Assembly (NCBI RefSeq): GCF_014648775.1
Contig: NZ_BMRT01000004.1
Location: 682,001-746,000, forward strand
From: Streptomyces abikoensis
GTDB lineage: Bacteria; Actinomycetota; Actinomycetes; Streptomycetales; Streptomycetaceae
DNA length: 64,000 nt
Direction of reading: 5' to 3'
Below the pieces are notes generated by a model that worked only from the letters and a program-made list of their open reading frames with translations, was not told the DNA's origin and ran no database searches. The position numbers and the translations under genes were made by a program. Shown here piece after piece: positions 25,599 to 35,092 of the stretch (position 1 is the first letter of the stretch; every line of letters begins with the position of its first letter).

Positions 25599-25795
25599 GC
25601 CCGCCCCCGCGCGCGGTCGCCGCGCCAGGCGAGGAAGACGGCGACGGGAGTGAGGAGGGTGGCCAGGAGCAGCCAGAAGAAGAGGAAGGGCAGGCCCAGC
25701 ACGGTCGGGTGGACGCGGTCCGCGAGGGGCAGGGCGGCCAGGTAGAGCACGTAGGGGCCCAGGAGCCACAGGAGATGGGGACGTTTCTTCAGCAC
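25595..25795 (-). CDS. DUF3311 small membrane protein
   Basis: 66 residues with two hydrophobic helices (about 8-25 and 33-55) and a basic tail WRGDRARGRA. It is the small partner commonly encoded just before SSF symporters, and here its stop overlaps the symporter start. It probably assists that transporter, but its role is not established. Confidence 0.82.
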   Translation of the reverse strand: MLKKRPHLLWLLGPYVLYLAALPLADRVHPTVLGLPFLFFWLLLATLLTPVAVFLAWRGDRARGRA

Positions 25796-25854
25796 GCCCC
25801 GACCCTAGGGGGTGGGGGCGCGCGTCCCGGGGCTCACGCCCCTGGCGACATGGC

Positions 25855-27204
25855 TCACGCCCCCAGCAGCCGGGACGCCGTATAGATCAGCAGGCCCGCC
25901 AGGGCGCCCACCACCGTGCCGTTGATGCGGATGAACTGGAGGTCCCGGCCGATGTGGGCCTCGATCTTGCGGGAGGTGTGCTCCGCGTCCCAGCCCGCCA
26001 CCGTGTCCGTGATCAGGGCGGTGATCTCGTTCCGATAGGTCGTCACCACATAGACGGCCGCGTCCTCCAGCCAGCCGTCGACCTTCCGGCGCAGCCGCTC
26101 GTCCTCCGTCATCCGGGCGCCCAGCGAGAGGATCGAGGCGCGGGTGCGCAGCCGCAGCTCGCTGCGCTCGTCCTCGGCGGCGGCGACGATCATCGCGCGG
26201 ACCGAGGACCAGACCGAGGCGATCACGTCCTGGACCTCACCACGCCCCAGCACCTCGGACTTCAGCCGCTCCACCCGGGCCCGGGTGTCCTCGTCGGACT
26301 GGAGGTCGCGGGCGAAGTCCGTCAGGAAGCGGTCGACCGCGCCGCGCGCCGGGTGGTCCGGCATGTCGCGCGTCTCGGTGACGAAGCGCAGCAGCTCCTT
26401 GTAGACGCGTTCGCCGACCTTGCGGTCGACGAAGCGCGGCGTCCAGCCGGGGGCCCCGCCGGTGACGGCGGACATGACGGAGTCGCTGTGGGTGACGAGC
26501 CAGTCGTGGGCCCGTACGCACACCAGGTCGACGACCCGGTGGTGGCCGCCGTCGGCGACGACCTTCTCCAGGGTCGCGCCGAGGCCGGGGGCGATCTCGA
26601 CGGCGTCCGCGCGCCGGGTGATGGCCTCGCCGACGACCGCCTGGACGTCGGAGTCGCGCAGCACGGTCAGGGCGCCGCGCAGGGCCGTGGCCAGCTCGGC
26701 GGTGACCCGGTCGGCGTGCGCGGGGTCGGACAGCCAGGCGCCGAGCCGGGAGCCGATGCCGACGGCCCGCAGCCGCACCCGCACCACGTCGCCGGAGAGG
26801 AAGTTCTCGCCGACGAACTCGCCCAGGCTCTGGCCCAGCTGGTCCTTCTTGGTGGGGATGATCGCCGTGTGCGGGACGGGCAGGCCCATGGGCCGCCGGA
26901 AGAGCGCGGTGACCGCGAACCAGTCGGCCAGCGCGCCGACCATGCCGGCCTCGGCGGCGGCCGCCACGTACCCGGCCCAGCCGCCCGCGCCGGCGGACTG
27001 CGCCCACTTCGCGAGGGCGTACACCAGGGCCACGGTCAGCAGCAGCCCCGTCGCGAGGGCCTTCATCCGGCGCACGCCGCGCCGTTTCTCCTCGTCGGCC
27101 GCGCTGTAGGTGAATCCGGCCGCCGGTCCGGGCAGCATCACTCCATCGGCGGCATTCGCGCCGCCCCCGGCGGCAGCCGGCTCCTCTTCATGGAACCGTT
27201 TCAT
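25855..27204 (-). CDS. DUF445 family membrane protein
   Basis: 449 residues of the DUF445/YjiN-like family. There is a disordered N-terminus, a membrane helix at about 48-66, and the conserved ALADWFAVTALFRRPMGLP, HTAIIPTKKDQLG and ENFLSGDVV region. A long helical part follows and a C-terminal membrane helix ends the protein. Family function is unknown. It is divergent from a secreted GDSL esterase, with 138 bp between starts. Confidence 0.86.
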   Translation of the reverse strand: MKRFHEEEPAAAGGGANAADGVMLPGPAAGFTYSAADEEKRRGVRRMKALATGLLLTVALVYALAKWAQSAGAGGWAGYVAAAAEAGMVGALADWFAVTALFRRPMGLPVPHTAIIPTKKDQLGQSLGEFVGENFLSGDVVRVRLRAVGIGSRLGAWLSDPAHADRVTAELATALRGALTVLRDSDVQAVVGEAITRRADAVEIAPGLGATLEKVVADGGHHRVVDLVCVRAHDWLVTHSDSVMSAVTGGAPGWTPRFVDRKVGERVYKELLRFVTETRDMPDHPARGAVDRFLTDFARDLQSDEDTRARVERLKSEVLGRGEVQDVIASVWSSVRAMIVAAAEDERSELRLRTRASILSLGARMTEDERLRRKVDGWLEDAAVYVVTTYRNEITALITDTVAGWDAEHTSRKIEAHIGRDLQFIRINGTVVGALAGLLIYTASRLLGA

Positions 27205-27342
27205 CGACACCACCCGTTCCGACTGTCCTCGCTGTGCATTGTCCCTACCCGACGTACTCGGGGAACGGACGAAGAGTTCCCCGCGTCGTTCCCCGCGTCC
27301 GGCCGTCGCCCGCCGTCGATGTGTCCCCGGGAGTTGTCCGCG

Positions 27343-28665
27343 ATGAACGGTCCGCCCCTGTCCCGTGGCCCGGCCCACGCCCTGCTGGCCGCGCTGCTGG
27401 CCCTGGTCGTGGCCGCCTCGGTGGCGATATTCACCGGCGTGGGCGGGGCGGACGGCCCGGCCGGCCAGGCGCGGCGCTCCCCGCGCCCGGCCGCGCCCGC
27501 CGCCGCCGGGCGCTGGATCGGCGCCTGGTCGGCGGCCCCGGCCGCCGCCGAGCCGGGCACCGAGCGCGGCTATCCCGGCCGCTCCATCCGCAACGTGGTG
27601 CACACCACGCTCGGCGGCGGCATGGCCCGTGTCCAGCTCTCCAACCTCTTCGGCGGCGCCCCGCTGACCGTCGACCACGCCTCGCTCGCCCTCGCCGCGA
27701 CCCCCGGCGGCCCGGCGGCGGCACCGGGCGGCATGCGGGAGCTGACCTTCGGCGGGGAGCGGTCGGTGACCGTCCCGGCCGGGCGGGCGACCTACAGCGA
27801 CCCGGTCCGCCTCGCCCTCGCCGCCCCCGCCGACCTGCTGATCAGCACCTATGTCTCGCGCCCGGCCGGCCCGGTGACGATCCACCCGCACGCCCGGCAG
27901 ATCTCCTACCTCGCCCCCGGCGACCGGACGCAGGACGCGGGCGGCGCCGCGTTCACCGCGAAGAGCCTGTTCTGGCGCTACGCGACGGCCGTCGACGTCT
28001 GGACCACCGAGGCCACGGGCGCGGTGGTGGCCCTCGGCGACTCCATCACCGACGGCGTCTCCGCCACCATCGGCGCCGACCACCGCTGGACCGACTACCT
28101 CGCGGGCCGGCTGCGCACCGAGCCCGGCGCCCCGCGCCTGGGCGTCCTCAACGAGGGCATCAGCGGCAATCGCGTCCTTCTCGGCGGAATGAGTTCTTCC
28201 GCCGTGAACAATCCCAGCGCCCTGGACCGCTTCGACCGCGATGTGCTCTCCCGTACGGGTGTGCGCGCCGTCGTCGTCGAGCTCGGCGTCAACGACATCC
28301 TGCGCCTCCCCCGCCAGACCGATCCCTCACGCATCGCGGCAGGGCTGCGGACGCTGGTCGAGCGGGCGCACGAGCGCGGGCTGCGGGTGACGGGCGCGAC
28401 GCTGTCGCCCTTCGGCGGGCGGACGGGCACCGGGCCGGACCAGGAGCTCGTCCGGCGGGGCCTCAACGCCGAGATCCGCTCGGGGCGCGTCTTCGACGAC
28501 GTCGTCGACTTCGACCGGGTGCTGCGCGACCCGGCCGACCCGCAGCGGCTCCTCCCGGTGTACGACTGCGGGGACCATCTCCACCCGAACGACGCGGGCT
28601 ATCTGGTGATGGCCCGGGCGCTGGACCTCGGCGTGCTCAAGGGGGAGGTCAGGGCGGCGCTGTGA
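27343..28665 (+). CDS. Secreted SGNH/GDSL hydrolase
   Basis: 440 residues. A signal peptide covers about residues 10-31, and an N-terminal beta-rich domain precedes the catalytic one. Catalytic blocks are all present: ALGDSITDG (nucleophile Ser), NEGISGNRVL (Gly), ELGVNDI (Asn) and DHLHPNDAG (Asp/His). It should be an extracellular esterase or lipase. The N-terminal domain suggests a polysaccharide or ester substrate, which is inference. Confidence 0.88.
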   Translation: MNGPPLSRGPAHALLAALLALVVAASVAIFTGVGGADGPAGQARRSPRPAAPAAAGRWIGAWSAAPAAAEPGTERGYPGRSIRNVVHTTLGGGMARVQLSNLFGGAPLTVDHASLALAATPGGPAAAPGGMRELTFGGERSVTVPAGRATYSDPVRLALAAPADLLISTYVSRPAGPVTIHPHARQISYLAPGDRTQDAGGAAFTAKSLFWRYATAVDVWTTEATGAVVALGDSITDGVSATIGADHRWTDYLAGRLRTEPGAPRLGVLNEGISGNRVLLGGMSSSAVNNPSALDRFDRDVLSRTGVRAVVVELGVNDILRLPRQTDPSRIAAGLRTLVERAHERGLRVTGATLSPFGGRTGTGPDQELVRRGLNAEIRSGRVFDDVVDFDRVLRDPADPQRLLPVYDCGDHLHPNDAGYLVMARALDLGVLKGEVRAAL

Positions 28666-28679
28666 CGCCCGGCCGGCGG

Positions 28680-29363
28680 CTAGCCGAGGCTCTTGCCCTC
28701 GCCGTGCCGCCGGTCCTCCCACTCCAGCCGCTTCCGCTCGCGCAGCCGCTCCCGTTCGGCCCGGGTCGCCTTGCGCTCGACCCCGACGCCGCCCCACAGC
28801 GCCAGACCGGTGATCCGCACCTTGGGCGAGCCGGGCGTACCGGCCCCGGTCGCCCTGTCCCCGAAGCCGCCCATGATGCCGATGCCGCGCACCTCCACGT
28901 CGAGGTCCGGGGGCACGACGACGGCCATGCCGCCCATGAGGGCGAAGCACCGGATGACGACCTCGCGGTCCTCGAAGCGGGCCTCGCGCAGGTCGATCTT
29001 CCCGCCGCCCCACATGGTGAAGGCGGTGAAGCGCCGCCCCACGGTCCAGCCGCCCGCCCGGCTGAAGCCGCCCCAGATCGCCATCGCCCAGGTGGATGTG
29101 GCGGACCCGCCGACGCGCTCCGCCCAGCCGCCCCCGCCCGCCGGAACCGGCGCGACGGCCGCCCGCCCGGCGTCCGGGGCCACCGGAAGATCCCGCACCA
29201 GCGGCGTCAGCTCGGCGTGGGTACGGGCCTTGTAGGCGGCGTCCAGGCGCTCCTCGAACTCCTCCATGGTCAGCCGGCCCTCGGCGACGGCCTCGCGCAG
29301 GACCTCGGCGATCCGTTCGCGCTCCGCGTCGGAGGCCCGCATCTCAGGAAGTTCGCTCATCAT
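28680..29363 (-). CDS. DUF1707 domain protein
   Basis: 227 residues. The N-terminal DUF1707 (SHOCT-like) helix includes MRASDAERERIAEVL and GRLTMEEFEERLDAAYKART. The C-terminal beta-helix-like part has repeated WGG and MGG motifs, as in LiaF-type proteins (AIWGGFSRAGGW, FTMWGGGKIDLREARFEDR). No clear membrane segment is seen. Role unknown; LiaF relatives modulate envelope-stress signalling. The start is one of two adjacent ATGs. Confidence 0.83.
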   Translation of the reverse strand: MMSELPEMRASDAERERIAEVLREAVAEGRLTMEEFEERLDAAYKARTHAELTPLVRDLPVAPDAGRAAVAPVPAGGGGWAERVGGSATSTWAMAIWGGFSRAGGWTVGRRFTAFTMWGGGKIDLREARFEDREVVIRCFALMGGMAVVVPPDLDVEVRGIGIMGGFGDRATGAGTPGSPKVRITGLALWGGVGVERKATRAERERLRERKRLEWEDRRHGEGKSLG

Positions 29364-29410
29364 GGCGGACAGATTAGATGGCCGGGCCGGATGACCACAG
29401 CGCGCCGTCG

Positions 29411-30367
29411 TCACCCCTCGGCGTACATGCGGGCGATGACCTGCTCGATGTCCGGTTCCCGCACCGACAGGTCCACCAGCGGATAGCGCTCGGCCACCGC
29501 CGCCACGACCGGCGCCGCGCTGTGCGTGGCGGCGAACGCCAGCCACTGGCGCGGCCCCTCGACCCGCACCACCCGGGCCCCGGGTACGCCCGTGATGGGC
29601 GGGAACTCCCGCTCCAGGTCGACGACGAGCGTCCGCTCGCTCTCCCCCTTGGCGTGGAGGCCGTCCAGCCCGCCGTCGTAGACCAGCCGGCCGTGGTCGA
29701 TGACCATCACCCGTTTGCACAACTGCTCGATGTCGGTCAGGTCATGGGTCGTCAGCAGCACCGTCATCCCGCGCTCGGCGTTCACGTCCCGCAGGAACTC
29801 CCGCACCTTGGCCTTGCTCGCCACGTCCAGTCCGATGGTCGGCTCGTCGAGGTAGAGCACCTCGGGGTCGTGGAGCAGGGCCGCCGCGATGTCCCCGCGC
29901 ATCCGCTGCCCCAGCGACAGCTGCCGCACCGGCACGTCCAGCAGCTCCCCGAGGTCGAGGAGCTCCACGCAGCGCTCCAGATTGGCCCGGTAACGGGCGT
30001 CGGGAACGCGGTACATGCGGCGCACCAGCCCGTAGGAATCCCGCAGCGGCAGGTCCCACCACAGCGTGGTGCGCTGCCCGAAGACGACCCCGATCCGGCG
30101 CGCCAGCCGCGAGCGGTCCCGGGAGGGGTCGATGCCCGCGACCCGCAGCCGGCCCGCGCTGGGCGTCAGGATGCCCGTCAGCATCTTGATCGTGGTGGAC
30201 TTGCCCGCGCCGTTCGGCCCGATGTAGCCGACCATCTCCCCGCGCGGGACGCGGAAGCCGATGCCGTCCACCGCGCGCACCCGGTGCCGCTCCCGCCGCA
30301 GGAAACCCGCCCGGCGGCGTACGTCGAAGACCTTCTCGACGCCTTCGAGAACGATGAGATCATCCAC
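29411..30367 (-). CDS. ABC exporter ATPase (NatA/DUF990-linked)
   Basis: 318 residues. Walker A is IGPNGAGKSTT, the signature is LSLGQRMRGDIAAALL, Walker B is VLYLDEPTIGLD, and the switch is LTTHD. A C-terminal extension resembles the usual drug/Na+ exporter ATPases. It follows two membrane genes; the GTG at 30367 is 8 bp after the previous stop, with GGGGAG upstream. It powers the exporter formed by those two permeases; the substrate is unknown. Confidence 0.88.
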   Translation of the reverse strand: MDDLIVLEGVEKVFDVRRRAGFLRRERHRVRAVDGIGFRVPRGEMVGYIGPNGAGKSTTIKMLTGILTPSAGRLRVAGIDPSRDRSRLARRIGVVFGQRTTLWWDLPLRDSYGLVRRMYRVPDARYRANLERCVELLDLGELLDVPVRQLSLGQRMRGDIAAALLHDPEVLYLDEPTIGLDVASKAKVREFLRDVNAERGMTVLLTTHDLTDIEQLCKRVMVIDHGRLVYDGGLDGLHAKGESERTLVVDLEREFPPITGVPGARVVRVEGPRQWLAFAATHSAAPVVAAVAERYPLVDLSVREPDIEQVIARMYAEG

Positions 30368-30375
30368 CGCGTCCG

Positions 30376-31230
30376 TCAACTCCCCGTACTTCGATAGCCC
30401 CTGAGCCCCACCCGCCAGGCCAGCCCCGCCAGCACCCAGCACACCAACGCCACCAGCGGCGACGTGAAGTCCACCCAGCCCGGCAGCCCCAGCGGATCGT
30501 CCCGCCCCAGCACCCGCAGCGCCGGCAGCCAGTTGACGAAGGCCAGCGGCACCACGAACGTCACCCCGCGCACCAGGTCCCTGGCGAACACCGACGGCGG
30601 GTACTGCAGCAGCGTCGTCCCGCCGTAGGTGAACGCGTTCTGCACCTCGGCCGCGTCCACCGCCCGGAACTGGAACGCCGCGCCCGCCACGAACAGCGCC
30701 CCGAAGATCACCGCACCGGCCACCAGCATCACCGGCACGAGCAGCACCGTCACCGGCGTCCACGCCACGTCCAGCCGCGCCAGCGACCACCCCAGCAACA
30801 GCCCGCCCTGCGTCACCCGGCCCAGCCGGCGCAGCGCGAACTGATCGGCGGCCACCTGCGCCAGGACCGGCGCGGGCCGCGTCAGCAGCGTGTCCATCGT
30901 CCCGTCGCGCACCCGCCGCCCGACCCGGTCCAGATTGCCCAGGACGAGGTCCGCGAGCCCGAAGGACACACTCGTCGTGCCGTAGAGGAAGGCCACTTCC
31001 GGCAGCGTGAACCCGCCGAGCGCGTCGATGTGGGAGAACATGAACGCGATCGCGACGAAGTCCAGGGCCGTCGCCGCGAAGTTGCCGACCGTCATCATCA
31101 CGAACGACACGCGGTACGCCATCGTCGAGCGCACCCACATCCGCACCACGAGCCCGTAGGCACGCACCCCGTCCCGGACGTGCGAGAGCCCGCGCGCGTA
31201 CGCCTCCACCTCAGCCTGAACCTCAGCCAC
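30376..31230 (-). CDS. ABC-2 type exporter permease (DUF990-like)
   Basis: 284 residues with about six membrane helices, of the ABC2_membrane_6 type. Recognisable stretches are WVRSTMAYRVSFVMMTVGNF, RRVRDGTMDTLLTRPAP and ALRVLGRDDPLGLPGW near the end. It overlaps the next permease by 8 bp. It is probably one half of a heterodimeric efflux channel with the protein at 31223-32023. Confidence 0.86.
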   Translation of the reverse strand: MAEVQAEVEAYARGLSHVRDGVRAYGLVVRMWVRSTMAYRVSFVMMTVGNFAATALDFVAIAFMFSHIDALGGFTLPEVAFLYGTTSVSFGLADLVLGNLDRVGRRVRDGTMDTLLTRPAPVLAQVAADQFALRRLGRVTQGGLLLGWSLARLDVAWTPVTVLLVPVMLVAGAVIFGALFVAGAAFQFRAVDAAEVQNAFTYGGTTLLQYPPSVFARDLVRGVTFVVPLAFVNWLPALRVLGRDDPLGLPGWVDFTSPLVALVCWVLAGLAWRVGLRGYRSTGS

Positions 31231-32023
31231 CCTGGACCACCACCTTCCGGGTGGCCGCCGTCTGGAGCGCCCGCCCCGCCAGCAGCAGCGCCACCGCCCA
31301 CGCCGCCTGGAACCCCAGCGCCGCCGCCAGCCCCGCGCCGGTCCGCCGCTCCAGCAGGACGTCCACGGGCACCTGCAGCATCGCCGACCACGGCAGCACC
31401 CGCGCGACCTCGCCGAAGACGCCCGGGAAGACGTTGAGCGGCAGCAGCGTCCCGGAGAAGAACATGCTCAGCAGGGCGAACGCCATGTTGACCCCCGCCC
31501 CGTCCAGCAGCCAGAAGGCGCACAGCCCCACCAGATACCGCAGCCCGAAGCTCACCAGCAGCCCCAAGAGCACCGACAGCAGAAAGGCCGCCCAGGTCAA
31601 GGACAGGCCCGGCAAGGCCAGTTCGAAGCACAGCGCACCCACGGCCAGCGGGACCACGCCCCGCCCCAGCAGCTGGAAGAAGGCCCGGCCCAGGTCGCTC
31701 GCCAGCCACCACAGCTGGAGATCGGCCGGCCGGTAGAGGTCCACGGCGATGTCCCCGGAACGGATCCGCTCCTGCAACTCCTCCTGGAACCCCCCGCCGA
31801 TCAGGCACGCGGCGCCCAGCAGCGCCTGGCTCGTCCACACGAACGTCAGCGCCTGCTCCCGGCCGTAACCGCCCAGGTGGGGACGCTCGTTCCACAGCGC
31901 GATGTAGGTGTACGCGAGGATGAAGCCGAAGACGGTGTTGGTGAACACCCCGGCGGCCGTGGCCACCCGGTAGGTGGCGTGCCGCCGGAAGCCGCTGACC
32001 GCGACCGCCGCGTACAACCGCAT
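31223..32023 (-). CDS. ABC-2 type exporter permease (DUF990-like)
   Basis: 266 residues with about six membrane helices, paralogous to its neighbour. RIRSGDIAVDLYRPADLQLW corresponds to the RVRDGTMDTLLTRPAP loop of that protein. The ATG at 32023 follows GGGGGG and GCAGG. It is the first gene of the three-gene exporter; the gap upstream (32024-32347) holds no gene but a 14-bp palindrome. Confidence 0.86.
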   Translation of the reverse strand: MRLYAAVAVSGFRRHATYRVATAAGVFTNTVFGFILAYTYIALWNERPHLGGYGREQALTFVWTSQALLGAACLIGGGFQEELQERIRSGDIAVDLYRPADLQLWWLASDLGRAFFQLLGRGVVPLAVGALCFELALPGLSLTWAAFLLSVLLGLLVSFGLRYLVGLCAFWLLDGAGVNMAFALLSMFFSGTLLPLNVFPGVFGEVARVLPWSAMLQVPVDVLLERRTGAGLAAALGFQAAWAVALLLAGRALQTAATRKVVVQGG

Positions 32024-32157
32024 CCTGCCGACCCCCCGCTCGTTGAACCCGGTTGAACGTCGCCGCATGTCCCCGATCCGGGTCCGGACGCTTCGGGCCG
32101 CCGCGCCCCGAAGCGCAGGAGCCTAGCCGCACACCACGTCCAGGAACCACGGATTTT

Positions 32158-32171
32158 CACTCCATGGAGTG
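32158..32171. promoter_or_regulatory. 14-bp perfect palindrome in an empty gap
   Basis: CACTCCATGGAGTG, a perfect palindrome in the 324-bp gap between the exporter start (32023) and the class A PBP start (32348). It could be the operator of either divergent gene. I see no coding gene in the gap. Confidence 0.5.
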
Positions 32172-32347
32172 GTCGGACTGGCCCGAACGGCCCTTCCGGG
32201 CCTCCCAACGGTGCGCTGGGCCCTTCCGCCGGAACGCATGATGCGACAGTGTCCTCCGGGGCGTACGACGCAGTCCGGACCCGCCCGAGACGACACCCCT
32301 CCGCCGAGGCGGCACAACCCCGGCGGCGGCCGAGGAGTCCCTAAGAC

Positions 32348-34657
32348 ATGAGCGACGAGCAGTCACAGCGGCGTCCCGCCGGACGCGGCCACGCGCCGCC
32401 GGGCTGGGCCCCCAGGGGCCCGGCGCACGGCGCGCCGCCCGCCGGGCCGGGCGGCGGCCCCGGCCGGAACGGCCGCGCCGCGCGCCCCCGCCGGACGGGC
32501 TGGCGCCGGCTCGTACCCACCTGGCGGATGATCCTCGGTGGCTTCCTGCTGATCGTGCTGATCATCGTCGGCGGCCTGATCGCCGGCTACATGCTCGTGA
32601 ACATCCCCCCGGCCAACAAGGCGGCCACCGCCGAGAGCAACGTCTTCCTCTACTCCGACGGCTCCCAGCTCGCCCGCGACGGCGAGGTCAACCGCGAGAG
32701 CGTGCCGCTCAGCAAGGTCCCCAGAAACGTCCAGCACGCCGTCCTCGCCGCCGAGGACCGCGACTACTACTCCGAGTCCGCCGTCAACCCCGAGGCCATG
32801 CTGCGCGCCGCCTGGAACACCGTCACCGGCAAGGGCAAGCAGTCCGGCTCCACCATCACCCAGCAGTACGTCAAGAACTACTACCTGGGCCAGGAACAGA
32901 CCATCAGCCGCAAGGTGAAGGAATTCTTCATCGCCATCAAGCTGGACCGCGAGGAGAGCAAGAACGACATCCTCGAGGGCTACCTCAACACCAGCTACTT
33001 CGGGCGCAACGCCTACGGCATCCAGGCCGCCTCCCAGGCGTACTACAGCAAGGACTCGGACAAACTCACCACCGCCGAGGGCGCCTACCTGGCCACCCTC
33101 CTCAACGCCCCCAGCGCCTACGACGTCGGCGCCCACCCCGAGAACAGACCGCGCGCCGAGGCCCGTTGGCGCTACGTCCTCGACGGCATGGTCAAGAAGA
33201 AGTGGCTCAGCCCCGCCGACCGGGCCGCGATCACCTTCCCCACCCCCGGCAAGACCAAGCCCCGCCTGAGCATGTCCGGCCAGCGCGGCTACCTCGTCGA
33301 GGCCGTCAAGGACTACCTCACCAGCAACAAGATCGTCGACGAGAACACCCTCGCCACCGGCGGCTACCGCATCACCACCACCATCGAGAAGAAGAAGCAG
33401 GACGCCTTCGTCGCCGCCGTCCGCGACCAGCTGATGAGCGAACTCAGCGACACCCGCAAGGTCGACCGCTACGTCCGCGCCGGCGGCGCCTCCATCGACC
33501 CCAAGACCGGCAAGGTCGTCGCCCTCTACGGCGGCATCGACTACACCAAGCAGTACGTCAACAACGCCACCCGCCGCGACTACCAGGTCGGCTCCACCTT
33601 CAAGCCGTTCGTCTTCACCTCGGCCGTCGACAACCACGCCACCACCCTCGCCGGCCAGACCATCACCCCGAACACCGTCTACGACGGCACCAACAAGCGC
33701 CCCGTACAGGGTCCGAACGGCCCCGTCGGCTACGCCCCCGAGAACGAGGACGGCTACTCCTACCCCCACATCACCGTCACCCGGGCCACCGACCTGTCCG
33801 TCAACGCCGTCTACGCGCAGATGGCCCAGGACGTCGGCCCCGGCAAGGTCAAGGACACCGCCGTCGCCCTCGGCGTCCCCGAGAAGACCCCCGACCTCAC
33901 CGCCACGCCCTCCATCGCGCTCGGCCCCGCCACCGCCAGCGTCCTGGACATGACCCAGGCCTACGCGACCCTCGCCAACCACGGCCGGCACGGCCCCTAC
34001 ACGCTGGTAGAGAAGATCTCCAAGGGCGGCGAGGAGCTCCAGCTCCCGGACGGCGAGGACACCCGGCAGGCCGTCTCCCGCGAGGCCGCCGACACCACCA
34101 CGTCCATCCTCCAGAGCGTCGTGGAGGCCGGCACCGGGCGCCGCGCCCAGTCGGCGGGCCGCCCGGCGGCCGGCAAGACGGGCACGGCCGAGGAGGACAA
34201 GGCCGCCTGGTTCGCGGGCTACACCCCCGACCTCGCCACCGTCGTCGCCGTGATGGGCCAGGACCCCGACACCGGCGACCAGAAGCCGCTGTACGGCGCC
34301 ACGGGCGAGGACCGCGTCAACGGCGGCGGCTACCCGGCCCAGATCTGGGGCGCCTACACCGCGCAGGCCCTGGAGGGCACCGAGGCCACCGACTTCGACC
34401 TGGAACTCGAGAGCGGCGCGAGCCCGCCGACGCTGGAGCCCGAGCCGACGACCGCGCCCCCGTCGCCCACCGGCCCGCCGTCCACGGCCCCGCCGACCGG
34501 CCCGCCGACCCTCCCGGTACCCACCCTGCCGCCGACGATCCCGGCGCCCCCGCCGACCCCGCCGGGCTTCCCGACCCCGCCCGGCCCGCCGACCTTCGGC
34601 CCACCGGGCGAGGGCAAGTCGGACCGCCACGGCGATCTCCTGGGGTACGAGTACTGA
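32348..34657 (+). CDS. Class A penicillin-binding protein
   Basis: 769 residues: a disordered Gly/Pro/Arg-rich cytoplasmic start, a membrane helix at about 60-85, then a glycosyltransferase-51 domain (AAEDRDYY with Glu136; SGSTITQQYVKN). A transpeptidase domain follows, with Ser416-T-F-Lys419, SVN at 484-486 and KTGT at 610-613. A Pro/Thr-rich tail of about 80 residues ends it. It both polymerises and cross-links peptidoglycan at the membrane. It is convergent with the guanidinium exporter gene. Confidence 0.95.
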   Translation: MSDEQSQRRPAGRGHAPPGWAPRGPAHGAPPAGPGGGPGRNGRAARPRRTGWRRLVPTWRMILGGFLLIVLIIVGGLIAGYMLVNIPPANKAATAESNVFLYSDGSQLARDGEVNRESVPLSKVPRNVQHAVLAAEDRDYYSESAVNPEAMLRAAWNTVTGKGKQSGSTITQQYVKNYYLGQEQTISRKVKEFFIAIKLDREESKNDILEGYLNTSYFGRNAYGIQAASQAYYSKDSDKLTTAEGAYLATLLNAPSAYDVGAHPENRPRAEARWRYVLDGMVKKKWLSPADRAAITFPTPGKTKPRLSMSGQRGYLVEAVKDYLTSNKIVDENTLATGGYRITTTIEKKKQDAFVAAVRDQLMSELSDTRKVDRYVRAGGASIDPKTGKVVALYGGIDYTKQYVNNATRRDYQVGSTFKPFVFTSAVDNHATTLAGQTITPNTVYDGTNKRPVQGPNGPVGYAPENEDGYSYPHITVTRATDLSVNAVYAQMAQDVGPGKVKDTAVALGVPEKTPDLTATPSIALGPATASVLDMTQAYATLANHGRHGPYTLVEKISKGGEELQLPDGEDTRQAVSREAADTTTSILQSVVEAGTGRRAQSAGRPAAGKTGTAEEDKAAWFAGYTPDLATVVAVMGQDPDTGDQKPLYGATGEDRVNGGGYPAQIWGAYTAQALEGTEATDFDLELESGASPPTLEPEPTTAPPSPTGPPSTAPPTGPPTLPVPTLPPTIPAPPPTPPGFPTPPGPPTFGPPGEGKSDRHGDLLGYEY

Positions 34658-34677
34658 GAGCGACCGGGCAGGGCCCG

Positions 34678-34998
34678 TCAGTGGCCGGAGGTCGTCTTCA
34701 AGCCGACCACGGCCACCAACAGCAGACAGACGAAGAAGATCCGGGCGGCGGTCGCCGGCTCACCCAGCACCGCCATGCCGAGCACCGCCGCCCCGGCCGC
34801 GCCGATGCCGACCCAGACGCCGTACGCCGTACCGATGGGCAGCGTCCGCGCGGCACGCGACAACAACAGCATGCTCGCGACGATGCCCGCGACCGTGAAC
34901 ACGCTCGGCCACAGCCGCGTGAAACCCTCGGTGTACTTCATGCCGATCGCCCAGCCGACCTCGAGCAGACCGGCGACAGCGAGCAGGACCCATGCCAT
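34678..34998 (-). CDS. gdx: SMR guanidinium exporter Gdx/SugE
   Basis: 106 residues, four helices, small multidrug resistance family. The conserved membrane glutamate is in GLLEVGWAIGMKYTEGF, and WVGIGAAGAAVLGM marks the Gdx side of the family. The leader upstream carries a guanidine-III riboswitch, so it should export guanidinium and be induced by it. It lies downstream of the GroES-like gene on the same strand but has its own control element. Confidence 0.93.
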   Translation of the reverse strand: MAWVLLAVAGLLEVGWAIGMKYTEGFTRLWPSVFTVAGIVASMLLLSRAARTLPIGTAYGVWVGIGAAGAAVLGMAVLGEPATAARIFFVCLLLVAVVGLKTTSGH

Positions 34999-35027
34999 GA
35001 CGGCACCTCCAGCGGAAACGACTCTCT

Positions 35028-35073
35028 GGGGTGCGTCGTCTTGTCCTGACCCGGTACGGCGCGTCTCGTCGGG
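35028..35073 (-). promoter_or_regulatory. Guanidine-III (ykkC-III) riboswitch
   Basis: Read on the minus strand the leader contains ACGAGACGCGCCGUACCGGG followed by GUCAGGACAAGACGACGC. This follows the guanidine-III aptamer: a pseudoknot pairs CCCG with CGGG, and the core GUCAGGACAAGACG is as in the class consensus. The GCGCCGU/ACGACGC helix has one C-A mismatch. It lies about 30 bp before the start of the guanidinium exporter gene and overlies the 94-bp gap after the GroES-like gene. It should open the ribosome site when guanidinium binds. Confidence 0.9.
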
Positions 35074-35092
35074 TTCCCTACGAGCGTAGCAA

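Noticed and set aside
32169..32351. 60-codon ORF in the ABC/PBP gap
   Set aside because: Starts next to a palindrome with no ribosome site and overlaps the PBP start; Pro/Arg-rich noise.
34999..35092. Guanidine-I or -II class riboswitch
   Set aside because: There is no class I core and no pair of ACGR-loop hairpins; the core fits class III.
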